Origin: Xiheibacterium sp038325765
Lineage (GTDB): Bacteria; Myxococcota_A; Polyangia; Nannocystales; Nannocystaceae
Assembly: GCA_038325765.1 (NCBI GenBank)
Contig: JBBQJI010000002.1
Coordinates: 62,001 to 126,000, forward strand
Reading direction: 5' to 3'
DNA length: 64,000 nt
Positions within the stretch are counted from its first letter, which is position 1. Each line of letters begins with the position of its first letter. The position numbers and the translations under genes were made by a program. The notes beneath the pieces were generated by a model. That model did no database searches. It worked only from the letters and a program-made list of their open reading frames with translations, and was not told where the DNA came from. This document shows, piece by piece, positions 37,897 through 46,036 of this stretch.

Positions 37897-39086
37897 CGGT
37901 CCCCGCCGTCGTCGTCGGCGGCGGCATCGCCGTCGTCCGCGGTGGTCTCGGGGTTCGCGTCGGGTTCGCCTGCGGGCTCGTCGTCGTGCACGGGTTCGTC
38001 GTCACTGTCTGCGGCGGCGGCCGAAGGACCGCCGTCATTCGCGGCGTCGTCGACGGCGTCGTCGACGGCGTCGTCACCGTCATCCGCTGCGTGATTTGCT
38101 TCGGCCGGAGCGCCGTCGTGTGCGGCCAGGTCGTCGGCGAGTGCCTGTTCGTCGGCGCCCGAATCCCCGCCCGGGACGCCGCTCCAGTCGAGGACCTCTT
38201 GGCCCATCGCCTCACGCTCGTCGTACAGCGCCGACTCGCCGAGGTGCTCGCGGACGACAGCGCGGCTCTCCTCGGTGAGCTCGCGGAACTCGTGCAGATC
38301 CGGCATGTCGCGCAGGCTGCGGAGATTGAAGAACTCGAGGAACTTGAGGGTGGTGCCGTACAGATGCGGGCGCCCCGGCTCCTCCTTGCGGCCCACGATC
38401 CGCACGAGGTCGTAGTCGAGCAGCACCTTGAGCACGGCCGCACAGTCGACCCCGCGGATGTGGTCGCACTCCGGCTTGGTGATCGGCTGGCGATAGGCGA
38501 TGACCGCGAGGCTCTCGAGCTGCGATCGCGACAGCTTGGTGGGACGCTCGGCGAGTAGTTGCTGCACCCAGCGCCCGTTCTCGGGGTTGGTCCGCAGCCG
38601 GAATCCACCTAGCGCCTGCGCGAGGACGACGCCGCGGCCCTCGAGGTCGCGGCCCAACTGTTTGATCGCGAGCTGCACCTGCCGCAACGTCGCTTCTTTC
38701 AGGATCTGTCGGATGTCGCGGACGCCGAGCGGCTTGCTCGCGGCAAACAACAGGCTCTCGACGATCGAGACCAGGCGCGGCGCAGCCTCGCCCTCGATCG
38801 CGCTGAGGTCGTCGTCCTCGGACAAGGGCAGCTCGGCCGAGAGCACGATGTCGGGGACCTCGGCCACCGCCGGCTCGGCCACCGCCGGTTCGCCGGTGGG
38901 CACGGGCGCAGGTTCTGGCGAAGGCTCGGATGCCCCGGCGCCACGCCGACCGCCACGCCGCGGCGCCTCGGCCGGCTCGCGCTCGAGCCCGGCGACGAGA
39001 TCGTCGAGGCTCGCCGACTCGGTCGACGGCGTGCTCCCACGGGCGGACCGCGGCCGCTTGGGCGTCTGCGTCGTGCTATCGACCAT
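37893..39086 (-). CDS. scpB: Segregation and condensation protein ScpB with acidic C-terminal tail
   Basis: The 397-residue product has ScpB's two winged-helix domains at about 95-270: LVSIVESLLFAASKPLGVRDI, LAVIAYRQPITKPECDHIRGVD, and GRPHLYGTTLKFLEFFNL. An N-terminal extension of about 95 residues precedes them. A C-terminal Asp/Ala-rich acidic tail of about 90 residues follows (ADDGDDAVDDAVDDAAND type). ScpB dimerises and binds ScpA in the SMC condensin. ATG at 39086 overlaps the end of scpA by 11 bases. Confidence 0.92.
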   Translation of the reverse strand: MVDSTTQTPKRPRSARGSTPSTESASLDDLVAGLEREPAEAPRRGGRRGAGASEPSPEPAPVPTGEPAVAEPAVAEVPDIVLSAELPLSEDDDLSAIEGEAAPRLVSIVESLLFAASKPLGVRDIRQILKEATLRQVQLAIKQLGRDLEGRGVVLAQALGGFRLRTNPENGRWVQQLLAERPTKLSRSQLESLAVIAYRQPITKPECDHIRGVDCAAVLKVLLDYDLVRIVGRKEEPGRPHLYGTTLKFLEFFNLRSLRDMPDLHEFRELTEESRAVVREHLGESALYDEREAMGQEVLDWSGVPGGDSGADEQALADDLAAHDGAPAEANHAADDGDDAVDDAVDDAANDGGPSAAAADSDDEPVHDDEPAGEPDANPETTADDGDAAADDDGGDR

Positions 39087-40605
39087 CGTCGTCGTCGTCC
39101 GTCGTGCCGTCGTTCTCAGGTGCCCGGCGCCGACCATGGCCCACGGCCCCGTTGGCGGCGAAGGCCCCGTTGGCCACGGTCGGCTCGTTCGCCGGTTCGG
39201 GACCATTCGCAGCGGCAGGGTCTAGCGCGTCGTCGTCGGCGCTGTCCGCCACCGCGTTGTCCGCCACCGCGTCTTCCGTCGCAAGGGGTCCGTCCTGCAG
39301 GTCGTCCACGGGCCGTGCGACCCCCGCCTGGGCCGAGTCGGCCTCTTCAGGGGCGGGCGCGGAGATCCCGAAAGGCCCGACATCGCCCCCGTCGTTGGCA
39401 TCGCCCCCGTCGTTGGCGTCGCCCCCGTCGTTGGCATCGCCCCCGTCGTTGGCATCGCCCCCGTCGTTGGCATCGCCCTCGGCCTCGGCACAGCAGTCGG
39501 CCTCGGCATCGCAGTCGGCCTCGGCATCGCGGTCGGCCTCGGCATCGCGGTCGGCCTCGACATCGCGGTCGGCCTCGGCATCGTCGTCCAGCGCGGCGCC
39601 GTCCCGATCGTCGGCGACATCGTCCGCCACGGCGCCATTCGCCACCGACGCAGGGGCGGCGGCGAGCTGGGCGAGCAGCTCCCCGTCGAGTTCTTCGGAC
39701 GGCTCGGCGTCGAATTCGCCATCGGGATCGGGCTCGAGATCCGCGGGGCGGGGCCGGCCGAAGCTGGCGTCCTCGTCGTAGTCCAACAGCGCGCGCTCGG
39801 CCTCCTCGGGGGTCGCGGCGCGCTCGATGAGCAGCGCGTCGCCGCCCTCGGGCTGGTGGACGCGCACGACGCCGAGCCGCACCAACTCGAGCACCGACAT
39901 CAGCGTGACGATGAGCATCGCCCGCAGCTCGTGCTCGCTCGACCAGGTCCGCTCGAGGAAGATCGCCTCGAAGTCGAAGCGCGAGCGCTCGATCAACAGC
40001 GTGGTCAGCTGCTTCATCCGCGACGACACGCTGACGCGCTCGATGACCACCTCGTGGGTCTTGAAGACGCGCGCCCGATCGAGCACGCGGTGGTAGGCCT
40101 CGGCGAGTCGATACAGCGTGATCGGGGCCAGTCCAGAGTCGAGGGCCTCGACGTCGACCGTCGCGCCGCGGTCGAAGACGTCGCGGCCCGACATCGGCAT
40201 GCGGTCGAGTTCGGCAGCCGCTGCCCGGTAGCGCTGGTACTCGAGCAGGCGCGCGATGAGCTCGGCGCGCGGGTCGGGGCCGCCGTCCTCGATCGACTCC
40301 GGCATGCTGGGATCGAGGGCCGGCGCGGGCACGAGTTCGCGGCTCTTGAGGTAGGCCAAGGTCGCGGCCATCACCAGGTACTCGCCGGCGGTCTCGAGAT
40401 CGAGCGCCCGCATCACCGCGAGGTACTCGAGGTACTTTTCGCAGACGAACGAGATCGGGATGTCGAGGATGTCGAGCTCATGGCGCCGCACCAGGTGCAG
40501 CAGCAAATCGAGCGGTCCCTCGAACTGCGGCAGGTCGACCTCGCAACGGCCGTCGCTCGGCCCGCCGTCGGGACGTGGGCCCTCACCCTCGATCGTCGCG
40601 TTCAA
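39076..40605 (-). CDS. scpA: Segregation and condensation protein ScpA with long acidic repeat tail
   Basis: The 509-residue product is about twice the usual ScpA length. Residues 20-260 are the kleisin: DLPQFEGPLDLLLHLVRRHELDI, ETAGEYLVMAATLAYLKSREL, and a C-terminal winged helix ending LELVRLGVVRVHQPEG. Residues 290-509 form an acidic tail built from D-A-E-A-D-R/C and G-D-A-N-D-G units, then Asp/Ala/Asn-rich sequence. Kleisins bridge the SMC heads; the tail is not known in the family. A TTG at 40605 is the only start close to the domain, eight bases after the site-2 protease stop. Confidence 0.92.
   Translation of the reverse strand: MNATIEGEGPRPDGGPSDGRCEVDLPQFEGPLDLLLHLVRRHELDILDIPISFVCEKYLEYLAVMRALDLETAGEYLVMAATLAYLKSRELVPAPALDPSMPESIEDGGPDPRAELIARLLEYQRYRAAAAELDRMPMSGRDVFDRGATVDVEALDSGLAPITLYRLAEAYHRVLDRARVFKTHEVVIERVSVSSRMKQLTTLLIERSRFDFEAIFLERTWSSEHELRAMLIVTLMSVLELVRLGVVRVHQPEGGDALLIERAATPEEAERALLDYDEDASFGRPRPADLEPDPDGEFDAEPSEELDGELLAQLAAAPASVANGAVADDVADDRDGAALDDDAEADRDVEADRDAEADRDAEADCDAEADCCAEAEGDANDGGDANDGGDANDGGDANDGGDANDGGDVGPFGISAPAPEEADSAQAGVARPVDDLQDGPLATEDAVADNAVADSADDDALDPAAANGPEPANEPTVANGAFAANGAVGHGRRRAPENDGTTDDDDDGR
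39381..39578. repeat. Two 18-bp tandem repeat arrays in scpA
   Basis: Five copies of CATCGCCCCCGTCGTTGG (one base changed in the third) span 39381-39470, encoding G-D-A-N-D-G. Six copies of a related unit, CATCGCGGTCGGCCTCGG with variants, span 39471-39578, encoding A-E-A-D-R-D. Both keep the frame. Confidence 0.95.
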
Positions 40606-40612
40606 CGGATAC

Positions 40613-41326
40613 CTACGTGACGGCCTCGAAGGCCATGTTGCCCAGCACGAGCACCGGCCCCAGCATCGCGAACAGGACCTGGGGCAGCACGAAGACCAGG
40701 ACCATCAGTATGATGCCGCCGTAGCGCTGCAGGAAGTCGTCGATGTTCTGGTGCTTCGCGCCGAGCGCCCAGCCGAGCACCTTGCCACCATCGAGCGGAT
40801 GCAGCGGCAGGAGGTTGAAGGCGAACAGCACCACGTTGAGGGTGAAGAACATGCGGATCGGCATGTTCTGGTCGACGAGCCACGTGCCGCCCTGCCCCGC
40901 CAGCTGCAGCCCGAGCACCACCAGCAAGGTCGCGGCGGCCATGAGGAGGTTGGACAGAGGCCCGGCGAACGCGACCAGGGCCATGCCGGCGCGCATGGTG
41001 ATCTTGCGGGTGTAGTGCCGCGGCTGGGTCTGCACCGGCCGCCCCCAGCCGAACAACATCCCCGGGCTCAGCAGTCCGAGCACGATCGGCAGCAGCAGCG
41101 TGCCGATCGGATCGGCGTGCGCCACCGGGTTCAACGTCAGCCGTCCCTGCCCCTCCGGCGTGGGATCGCCGAGACGATGGGCCGCGTAGGCGTGCGAGAA
41201 TTCGTGGACCGTGACGGCGAGGATCAGGCACACGACGTACAATAACGCCCGGCGCAGATCACCAACGTCCACGGCGAGGAGTCCGAGCGCAGCGGCGGCG
41301 AGATGGGGATTCGTGACGACCGACAC
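40613..41326 (-). CDS. Site-2 protease family (M50) membrane metalloprotease
   Basis: The product is 237 residues from the GTG at 41326. The HExxH zinc motif is in ILAVTVHEFSHAYAAHRLGDPT. The second metal ligand is in FNLLPLHPLDGGKVLG, and several hydrophobic helices surround these. This matches the small bacterial S2P/M50 proteins that often precede scpA. It cleaves membrane proteins within the bilayer; the substrate is unknown. An in-frame start at 41512 would add 62 low-complexity residues; a GTG at 41272 is also possible. Confidence 0.88.
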   Translation of the reverse strand: MSVVTNPHLAAAALGLLAVDVGDLRRALLYVVCLILAVTVHEFSHAYAAHRLGDPTPEGQGRLTLNPVAHADPIGTLLLPIVLGLLSPGMLFGWGRPVQTQPRHYTRKITMRAGMALVAFAGPLSNLLMAAATLLVVLGLQLAGQGGTWLVDQNMPIRMFFTLNVVLFAFNLLPLHPLDGGKVLGWALGAKHQNIDDFLQRYGGIILMVLVFVLPQVLFAMLGPVLVLGNMAFEAVT

Positions 41327-41536
41327 GGGGCGCAGATCTCGGGCAAGTGTGGGAAGCGGGACGGCGTCCCGCAAGCACCCCGCGGCAATGCGCCGAAGAT
41401 TGCGGGCCAGCGACCCGGCGAGCCCGAGCCCAGGGCCCGGCGCCCCCACCGTGGCGGGGCCCAGGGCCGCAGATGGCCCGGGGCGCAGTGCGCGGGGCCG
41501 CGGCGTGGGCACGGCCGGGCCACGCCCCCACCCCGA
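41327..41536. other. Intergenic region with hairpin
   Basis: This 210-base gap lies between the L-domain lipoprotein gene and the site-2 protease, both on the minus strand. It holds one perfect hairpin, GCGGGAC-GGC-GTCCCGC at 41356-41372, with no T-run. The rest is extremely GC-rich with no gene that I can support. Confidence 0.4.
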
Positions 41537-42490
41537 TCAGCAGTCGTCGTTGTTGCCGCTGGTGTTGCCTTCGCCCATTTGGATCCACTGCTGCAGCATG
41601 TCCGCGAGCGACTTGATCTCGGAGATGCACAGCTTGGGGTTGGCCTGCACGACCAGCTGACCGCTCAGCGCCCTGATCCCGACGAAGCCGCGGATGGACA
41701 ACAGCTCGGGGTTGTACGTCATCGAGAGGTCGGGATAGTTGGGCTGATCCGAGGTATCCGTGCCGACGGCAACGAGCGCGTCGAACCCGGCGACGTCGGT
41801 GAGCACGGGGTTCTCGTCGATCGCGACGCCGAGCCCGATCTGCTGGACCTGGTCGAAGCCGAAGATCCCTGTCAGCACCGGGTTTTGCTGGATGACGAAC
41901 GCGCCGCCGATCTCGGTGAGCCCCTCGAAGCCCCACACCTCGCGGAGGTTGAGGTTCTCGGAGACCGCCACCGAACCGCCGAGGGTGGTGAGGTTGCCCA
42001 GCCCGGCGAGGTCCTCGGCGGCGGTGCCGAAGACCTGCAGGTTGCCACCGATCGAGGTGACGCAGGCCATGAAGTCCAAGCTCGTGATCTCCTCGGTGGA
42101 GATGCCGACGCCCCCTGTGATCGAGGAGTACTGCTGGATGTTGGCGATGTCGTCGGCGTTCGTGATCGCGAGGCTGCCCACGAATTCCGCGTCGACGGGG
42201 CTCTCGCAAGGAACCACGCGGGTGTCGCTGGTGTCCGAGGTGGGGTTCAGCGTCGGATCGGTCGCGTCCGCGGTCGTCTCGGCGGTGGAGTCGTCGGCCG
42301 TGGGATCGGTCGAGTCGCCGGACGACTCCGAGGGCGCCGTCGAGGGGCTGCCACTGGCGTCTTCGGTGGCCACGGTCGCGGTGGCGTCGCCGTCGTCGGT
42401 CGAGCAGCCCGCCGCGAGGATCGTCGCGATAGCGAGGATGGAGCCGGCGCTGCGGCCGCTCAGGATCTGACGGTGGCGTTGACGATGCAT
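41537..42490 (-). CDS. Lipoprotein with receptor-L-domain-like repeats
   Basis: The 317-residue product has a signal peptide and lipobox ATILAAGC with Cys29. A Ser/Thr/Asp/Ala-rich linker of about 60 residues follows. A beta-helical region then has repeats such as LTTLGGSVAVSENLNLREVWGFEGL, LTEIGGAFVIQQNPVLTGIFGF and QQIGLGVAIDENPVLTDVAGF. Each repeat resembles a receptor L-domain (leucine-rich-like solenoid) unit. Two Cys at the end (PKLC and the terminal Cys) may form a disulphide. It is probably surface-exposed and binds a protein or glycan. ATG at 42490 gives the signal peptide. Confidence 0.78.
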   Translation of the reverse strand: MHRQRHRQILSGRSAGSILAIATILAAGCSTDDGDATATVATEDASGSPSTAPSESSGDSTDPTADDSTAETTADATDPTLNPTSDTSDTRVVPCESPVDAEFVGSLAITNADDIANIQQYSSITGGVGISTEEITSLDFMACVTSIGGNLQVFGTAAEDLAGLGNLTTLGGSVAVSENLNLREVWGFEGLTEIGGAFVIQQNPVLTGIFGFDQVQQIGLGVAIDENPVLTDVAGFDALVAVGTDTSDQPNYPDLSMTYNPELLSIRGFVGIRALSGQLVVQANPKLCISEIKSLADMLQQWIQMGEGNTSGNNDDC

Positions 42491-42698
42491 GATCAAGTAG
42501 TGCCCTCTCGCGCCCGGGGTGGGTGCTCGTGGACAAGGTAGAGCGATTGCGGGATCGGGTGCAAGCGTGACCTGCGTGTCGCACGGATACCGGGCGGTAT
42601 CGGGTGTGCCTCGAAACCCGGCGGCGGCACGCGGGCCTCGTGCGCTCGCGCATGCCGCCGATGAATCTTGGCCGCGATCCTTCAAGGGGCGCCGCAGA

Positions 42699-42764
42699 GC
42701 CGCCAACGGGCGCCCGCAGAGCCGCCAACGGGCGCCCGCAGAACCGCCAACGGGCGCCCGCAGA
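42699..42764. repeat. 22-bp tandem repeat in a 310-base intergenic region
   Basis: Three copies of a 22-bp unit, GCCGCCAACGGGCGCCCGCAGA with one change, lie at 42699-42720, 42721-42742 and 42743-42764. Partial copies are on both sides. The array is in the gap 42491-42800 between the end of xerD and the start of the L-domain lipoprotein gene. Nothing else recognisable is in this gap. Confidence 0.85.
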
Positions 42765-42800
42765 GCCGCGGACGCCCGCAGCCACGAGGCGCGCCTGCGT

Positions 42801-43706
42801 TCACGCACGCGGGTGATGGCGGTCGTACGCCGCGCGCGCGTGGGCGGTGCTCACGTGCGTGTAGACCTGCGTGGTCGAGATGTCCGCGTGCCCGAGCAAC
42901 GCTTGGACGACGCGGAGATCCGCGCCGCCCTCGAGCAGGTGCGTGGCAAAGCTGTGACGCAGTTTGTGGGGCGAGATCGACCGGGTGATGCCCGCCGCGA
43001 GCGCGTGCTCGCGGAGCTGACCGAACCAGCCCTGCCGACTCAGGATGCCGCCGCGCACGTTGAGGAACACCGCCGCGCGCACCGCCGCCTTCGCGCCCGG
43101 ACGCAGCAGCGCCGGCCGTCCGCGCTCGAGGTAGGCGCGCAGCGCCACCGCGGCGTAGGCAGAGATCGGGACCAGGCGATGCTTGCCGCCCTTGCCCTCG
43201 ACGGTGGCGTGGCCGGCGTCGACGTCGAGCCGCGCGAGGGTGAGATCGAGGGCCTCGCTGACGCGACAGCCGCTGCCGTACATGAACTCGAGCAGCGCGG
43301 TGTCGCGCAGACCCAGAGGCGTGTCGACACCAGGCGCTGCCAGCAACGCGGCGAGTTCGTCGCGGGTGAGCAGCGCGGGCAGGCGCTTGGCGAAGCGCGG
43401 CACCGCGACGCCCTGGGTCGGATCGACGGCGATCATCCCCTCGCGACGAAGCCACTTGCACAGGCCGCGCACCGCGACCCACCGCCGCGCCTGCGAGCGC
43501 GCCGAGCCGCCGCCCTCGCCGAGCCTGCCGAGGAACTCGAGCAACAGCGGGCCGTCCACCGCCGCGACCTCGGCGGCGCGTTCGTGGACGAACGCCGCGA
43601 GCAGCGCGAGGTCGGCTCCGTACGCCGCCATGGTGTTCGCGGCGAGCCCGCGCTCGACCTGCAGGTGGCGTAGATACTCGTCGATGGCCCCGTCCGGGGT
43701 GGTCAC
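42801..43706 (-). CDS. xerD: Xer-type tyrosine recombinase
   Basis: The 301-residue protein has the N-terminal SAM-like domain (EYLRHLQVERGLAANTMAAYGADL) and the catalytic domain. All active-site residues are present: Arg148 in SGCRVSEAL, Lys172 in EGKGGKHR, His247 and Arg250 in SPHKLRHSFATHLLEGG, His273 in LLGHADISTTQ, and the nucleophile Tyr282 in VYTHV. It should resolve chromosome dimers at dif with its Xer partner. Length and motifs fit XerD or XerC equally; the symbol is tentative. The GTG start overlaps the stop of a response-regulator gene, so it is the last gene of the chemosensory operon. No dif-like site was recognised nearby. Confidence 0.88.
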   Translation of the reverse strand: MTTPDGAIDEYLRHLQVERGLAANTMAAYGADLALLAAFVHERAAEVAAVDGPLLLEFLGRLGEGGGSARSQARRWVAVRGLCKWLRREGMIAVDPTQGVAVPRFAKRLPALLTRDELAALLAAPGVDTPLGLRDTALLEFMYGSGCRVSEALDLTLARLDVDAGHATVEGKGGKHRLVPISAYAAVALRAYLERGRPALLRPGAKAAVRAAVFLNVRGGILSRQGWFGQLREHALAAGITRSISPHKLRHSFATHLLEGGADLRVVQALLGHADISTTQVYTHVSTAHARAAYDRHHPRA

Positions 43707-44125
43707 CGGCGCTCCTCGGTCAGACCGAGGACCTCACGCACCAACTCGATCACCTGCGGGGCCTGGATCGGCTTGGTGATGTACGACGTCGCCCCGAGGG
43801 CGAGCGCGCGTTGGCGATCTTCCTCGGCACCCTCGGTGGTGATGATGATGATCGGCACGTCGCGGTAGGCCTCGTCGGCGCGCAACCGCTTGATCAGCTT
43901 GAGGCCGTCGAGGATCGGCATGTTGATGTCGGTGATGATGATGTCGAATTTGGTCGACGCGATGCGCCGCAGCGCGTCGACACCGTCGTCGGCCTCGACC
44001 ACCGTCAGGCCACGCACCCGCGACAGCGCGAAGACGATCATCTTGCGCATCGGCGGGCTGTCTTCGACGACCAGCGCGGTCAGCTTGGGCGGCCCGCCCG
44101 GCACGTTCTCGTTCGCCTGCGTCAT
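43703..44125 (-). CDS. CheY-like single-domain response regulator
   Basis: The 140-residue protein has a receiver domain with acidic residues in ALVVEDSPPMRKMI, phosphoacceptor Asp66 in IIITDINMPILDG, Thr in IIIITTEG and Lys in SYITKPI. A 14-residue N-terminal extension precedes it. There is no output domain, so it should act by binding another protein. ATG at 44125 overlaps the GAF gene stop and its TGA overlaps the xerD start. Confidence 0.9.
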   Translation of the reverse strand: MTQANENVPGGPPKLTALVVEDSPPMRKMIVFALSRVRGLTVVEADDGVDALRRIASTKFDIIITDINMPILDGLKLIKRLRADEAYRDVPIIIITTEGAEEDRQRALALGATSYITKPIQAPQVIELVREVLGLTEERR

Positions 44126-44928
44126 GTCCCCACCAACCGTTCGAGCGCGCCCCGCGACAGCGGAACATCCTGGGCATGGGCGCGGATCCACGCGGTCTCG
44201 ATGCCGACGCCGGCGTGCTCGGAGACCAACTCGAGCAGACCCGAGTCGCTGTCGTCGAGACCGGGCTTCTGCGGCAGCATCCGCTCGACGCGGACCAGAC
44301 CGACGAGCCGCGTGCCGGCGCGCAGCGGCAGCTGCAGCAGCACGCCCGGCGCGGCGCCGGTGGGCGCGTCGGCGGTCCAGCGACCGCCGCGCGCGGTGAC
44401 CTCGGCCAATGGCCCGTCACCCGGCAGCGCGAGCTCGTCGAGCTCGCCGAGCTCGCCGCCTTCGCGCAGCAACGGGAACAGGACTTGGCGCTCCTCGTCG
44501 ACGACGTAGACCGAGAAGCGACCGGCGCCGACGAAGTTGAGCAGGATTTCGGTGAGGGTGCGCAGCACGTCGTCTATGGTGGTGGCGATGTGGAACTGAC
44601 TGCCGGCGACGTACATCGCCGCCAGACGATAGTGCTCGCGTTCGAGATCGTCGAGCCTGTCGCGGAAACCCCCGCCGGTATCACGGCTCGCCAGCGCCGC
44701 GGAGCGCAGCTCGGCGCACTCGGCCTCGAGCTCGGCGACCTCGCGGGTCAGACGCTCGAGGGTTCGCGCGGCGGCACCGGCCTCGCCCTCGCCGACCGCG
44801 ATCGTCAGGCGTAGCCTGTCGTTCTCGGCGATGAGCTCGCGGACGAGCTGCTCGCCCTTGGCGAAGAACTCCCGCAGGAAGGCCTGCGTACGAGCCTGCA
44901 GCGAGGGCGCGACCGCGTCTTGGCTCAT
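44122..44928 (-). CDS. Coiled-coil GAF domain protein
   Basis: The 268-residue product begins with a coiled coil of about 100 residues (RTLERLTREVAELEAECAELR type). A GAF-like domain follows at about 110-255 (YVAGSQFHIATTIDDVLRTLTEIL, FVGAGRFSVYVVDEERQVLFPL, GVLLQLPLRAGTRLVGLVRVERM, LVSEHAGVGIETAW). It is soluble and has no catalytic domain. In an operon without a methyl-accepting receptor it could be a cytoplasmic input or adaptor. An in-frame start at 44952 would add eight residues; 44928 is 16 bases after the cheB stop. Confidence 0.75.
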   Translation of the reverse strand: MSQDAVAPSLQARTQAFLREFFAKGEQLVRELIAENDRLRLTIAVGEGEAGAAARTLERLTREVAELEAECAELRSAALASRDTGGGFRDRLDDLEREHYRLAAMYVAGSQFHIATTIDDVLRTLTEILLNFVGAGRFSVYVVDEERQVLFPLLREGGELGELDELALPGDGPLAEVTARGGRWTADAPTGAAPGVLLQLPLRAGTRLVGLVRVERMLPQKPGLDDSDSGLLELVSEHAGVGIETAWIRAHAQDVPLSRGALERLVGT

Positions 44929-44944
44929 CGAAGCACGGAGCGTA

Positions 44945-46036
44945 TCACACACTCGCGCGAACGACGAAATCGAGGATCGATCGGACGACGCCGTCGAGCG
45001 ACGACACCTCGTGCACCAGCCCCGCCGAGATGGCGGACTGCGGCATCCCGCTCATGACCGCGAGCTGCGGATCCTCGGCCACCACCCAGGCCCCGGCGGC
45101 GTGGGCGACACGCGCCCCCTCGGTGCCATCGGAGCCCATGCCGGTCAGCACCACCGTGCACAGCCGGGTCCCGAACGCGGCCGCCGCCGAGCGGAACAGC
45201 CGGTCTGCGGACGGGGTCACGGTGGCCGGGAGGCCAGAGGCTGGGGTCACCCGCGCGAAGGGTCCACCCGCCCCGAGGGCGACCTCGAGGTGCGCGGCCC
45301 CGGGTCCGACGTACGCGCTGCCGGTGAGCAGGGGGTCGCCGTCCTCGGCCTCGACGACCCGCATCGGGACCACCCGATCGAGGCGCTCGGCGAAGGCGCG
45401 GGTGAACCGGGCCGGCATGTGTTGCGCGATCATCACCGTCGCGCCCAGATCCCGCGGGAGCGCGCCCAGCACTTGCTGCACCGCGGGCGGTCCGCCGGTC
45501 GACGCCGCGATCGCGATCGCGATCTTGGGCGTCGTCATCGAAAGGGCCCCGACCGCGCTGGTGAACCGCTGCGAGGGCCGCTGCAGCGCCGCCGCCCGAT
45601 CGTGCAGCCGCTGGACCTGGACCACCTGCAGGCGCCGCACGACCTCGACCTTGGCGAGCAGCTCGCGCTCGATGCTGCGCAACTCCGGCGAGACGTCGGA
45701 GCCGGGCTTGGCGATGAAGTCGAGGGCCCCGAGTTCGAGGGCCCGGAACACGTCGTCGCGCGCGCTGTGGTTCGACACGACGAGCACCGCGGTCGGACGC
45801 TTCTGCATGAGCAGGCGCAGGAACGCGAAGCCGTCGATCTCGGGCATCTCGAGATCGAGCGTGATGAGATCGGGCCGCAGATCGAACACCAGCCGCAGCG
45901 CCTCCTTGCCGTTGGTGGCGCGCCCCACCACCTCGACGCCCGGCAGCCGCTCGAGCATGCCGGCGATGGTCTGCCGATTGAACGCCGAGTCGTCGACGAC
46001 CAGCACGCGCAATCGTTCGAGGGGTCGATCGGTCAT
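44945..46036 (-). CDS. cheB: Chemotaxis methylesterase/glutamine deamidase CheB
   Basis: The 363-residue protein has an N-terminal receiver with Asp61 in LITLDLEMPEIDG and Lys in DFIAKPGSD. A linker follows, then the methylesterase with the Ser in AIAASTGGPPAV, His in VMIAQHMPARFTRAFAERLD and Asp in VLTGMGSDGTEGA. All catalytic residues are present. It should remove methyl groups from a receptor, yet no receptor is in this operon. It is coupled to cheR by ATGA. Confidence 0.95.
   Translation of the reverse strand: MTDRPLERLRVLVVDDSAFNRQTIAGMLERLPGVEVVGRATNGKEALRLVFDLRPDLITLDLEMPEIDGFAFLRLLMQKRPTAVLVVSNHSARDDVFRALELGALDFIAKPGSDVSPELRSIERELLAKVEVVRRLQVVQVQRLHDRAAALQRPSQRFTSAVGALSMTTPKIAIAIAASTGGPPAVQQVLGALPRDLGATVMIAQHMPARFTRAFAERLDRVVPMRVVEAEDGDPLLTGSAYVGPGAAHLEVALGAGGPFARVTPASGLPATVTPSADRLFRSAAAAFGTRLCTVVLTGMGSDGTEGARVAHAAGAWVVAEDPQLAVMSGMPQSAISAGLVHEVSSLDGVVRSILDFVVRASV

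Noticed and set aside
39381..39578. CRISPR-like regular repeats
   Set aside because: The 10-, 12-, 15-, 18- and 22-bp arrays in this window are direct tandem repeats with no spacers, and no cas gene is present.
41327..41512. A 62-residue N-terminal extension of the site-2 protease
   Set aside because: The sequence is low-complexity Pro/Gly/Ala/Arg with no membrane or domain character, and a hairpin lies in it. The GTG at 41326 (or 41272) fits the family.
42801..43706. Xer gene as the mark of a mobile element
   Set aside because: No transposase, phage gene, att-like direct repeat or composition break was seen around it, and it is embedded in the chemosensory operon.
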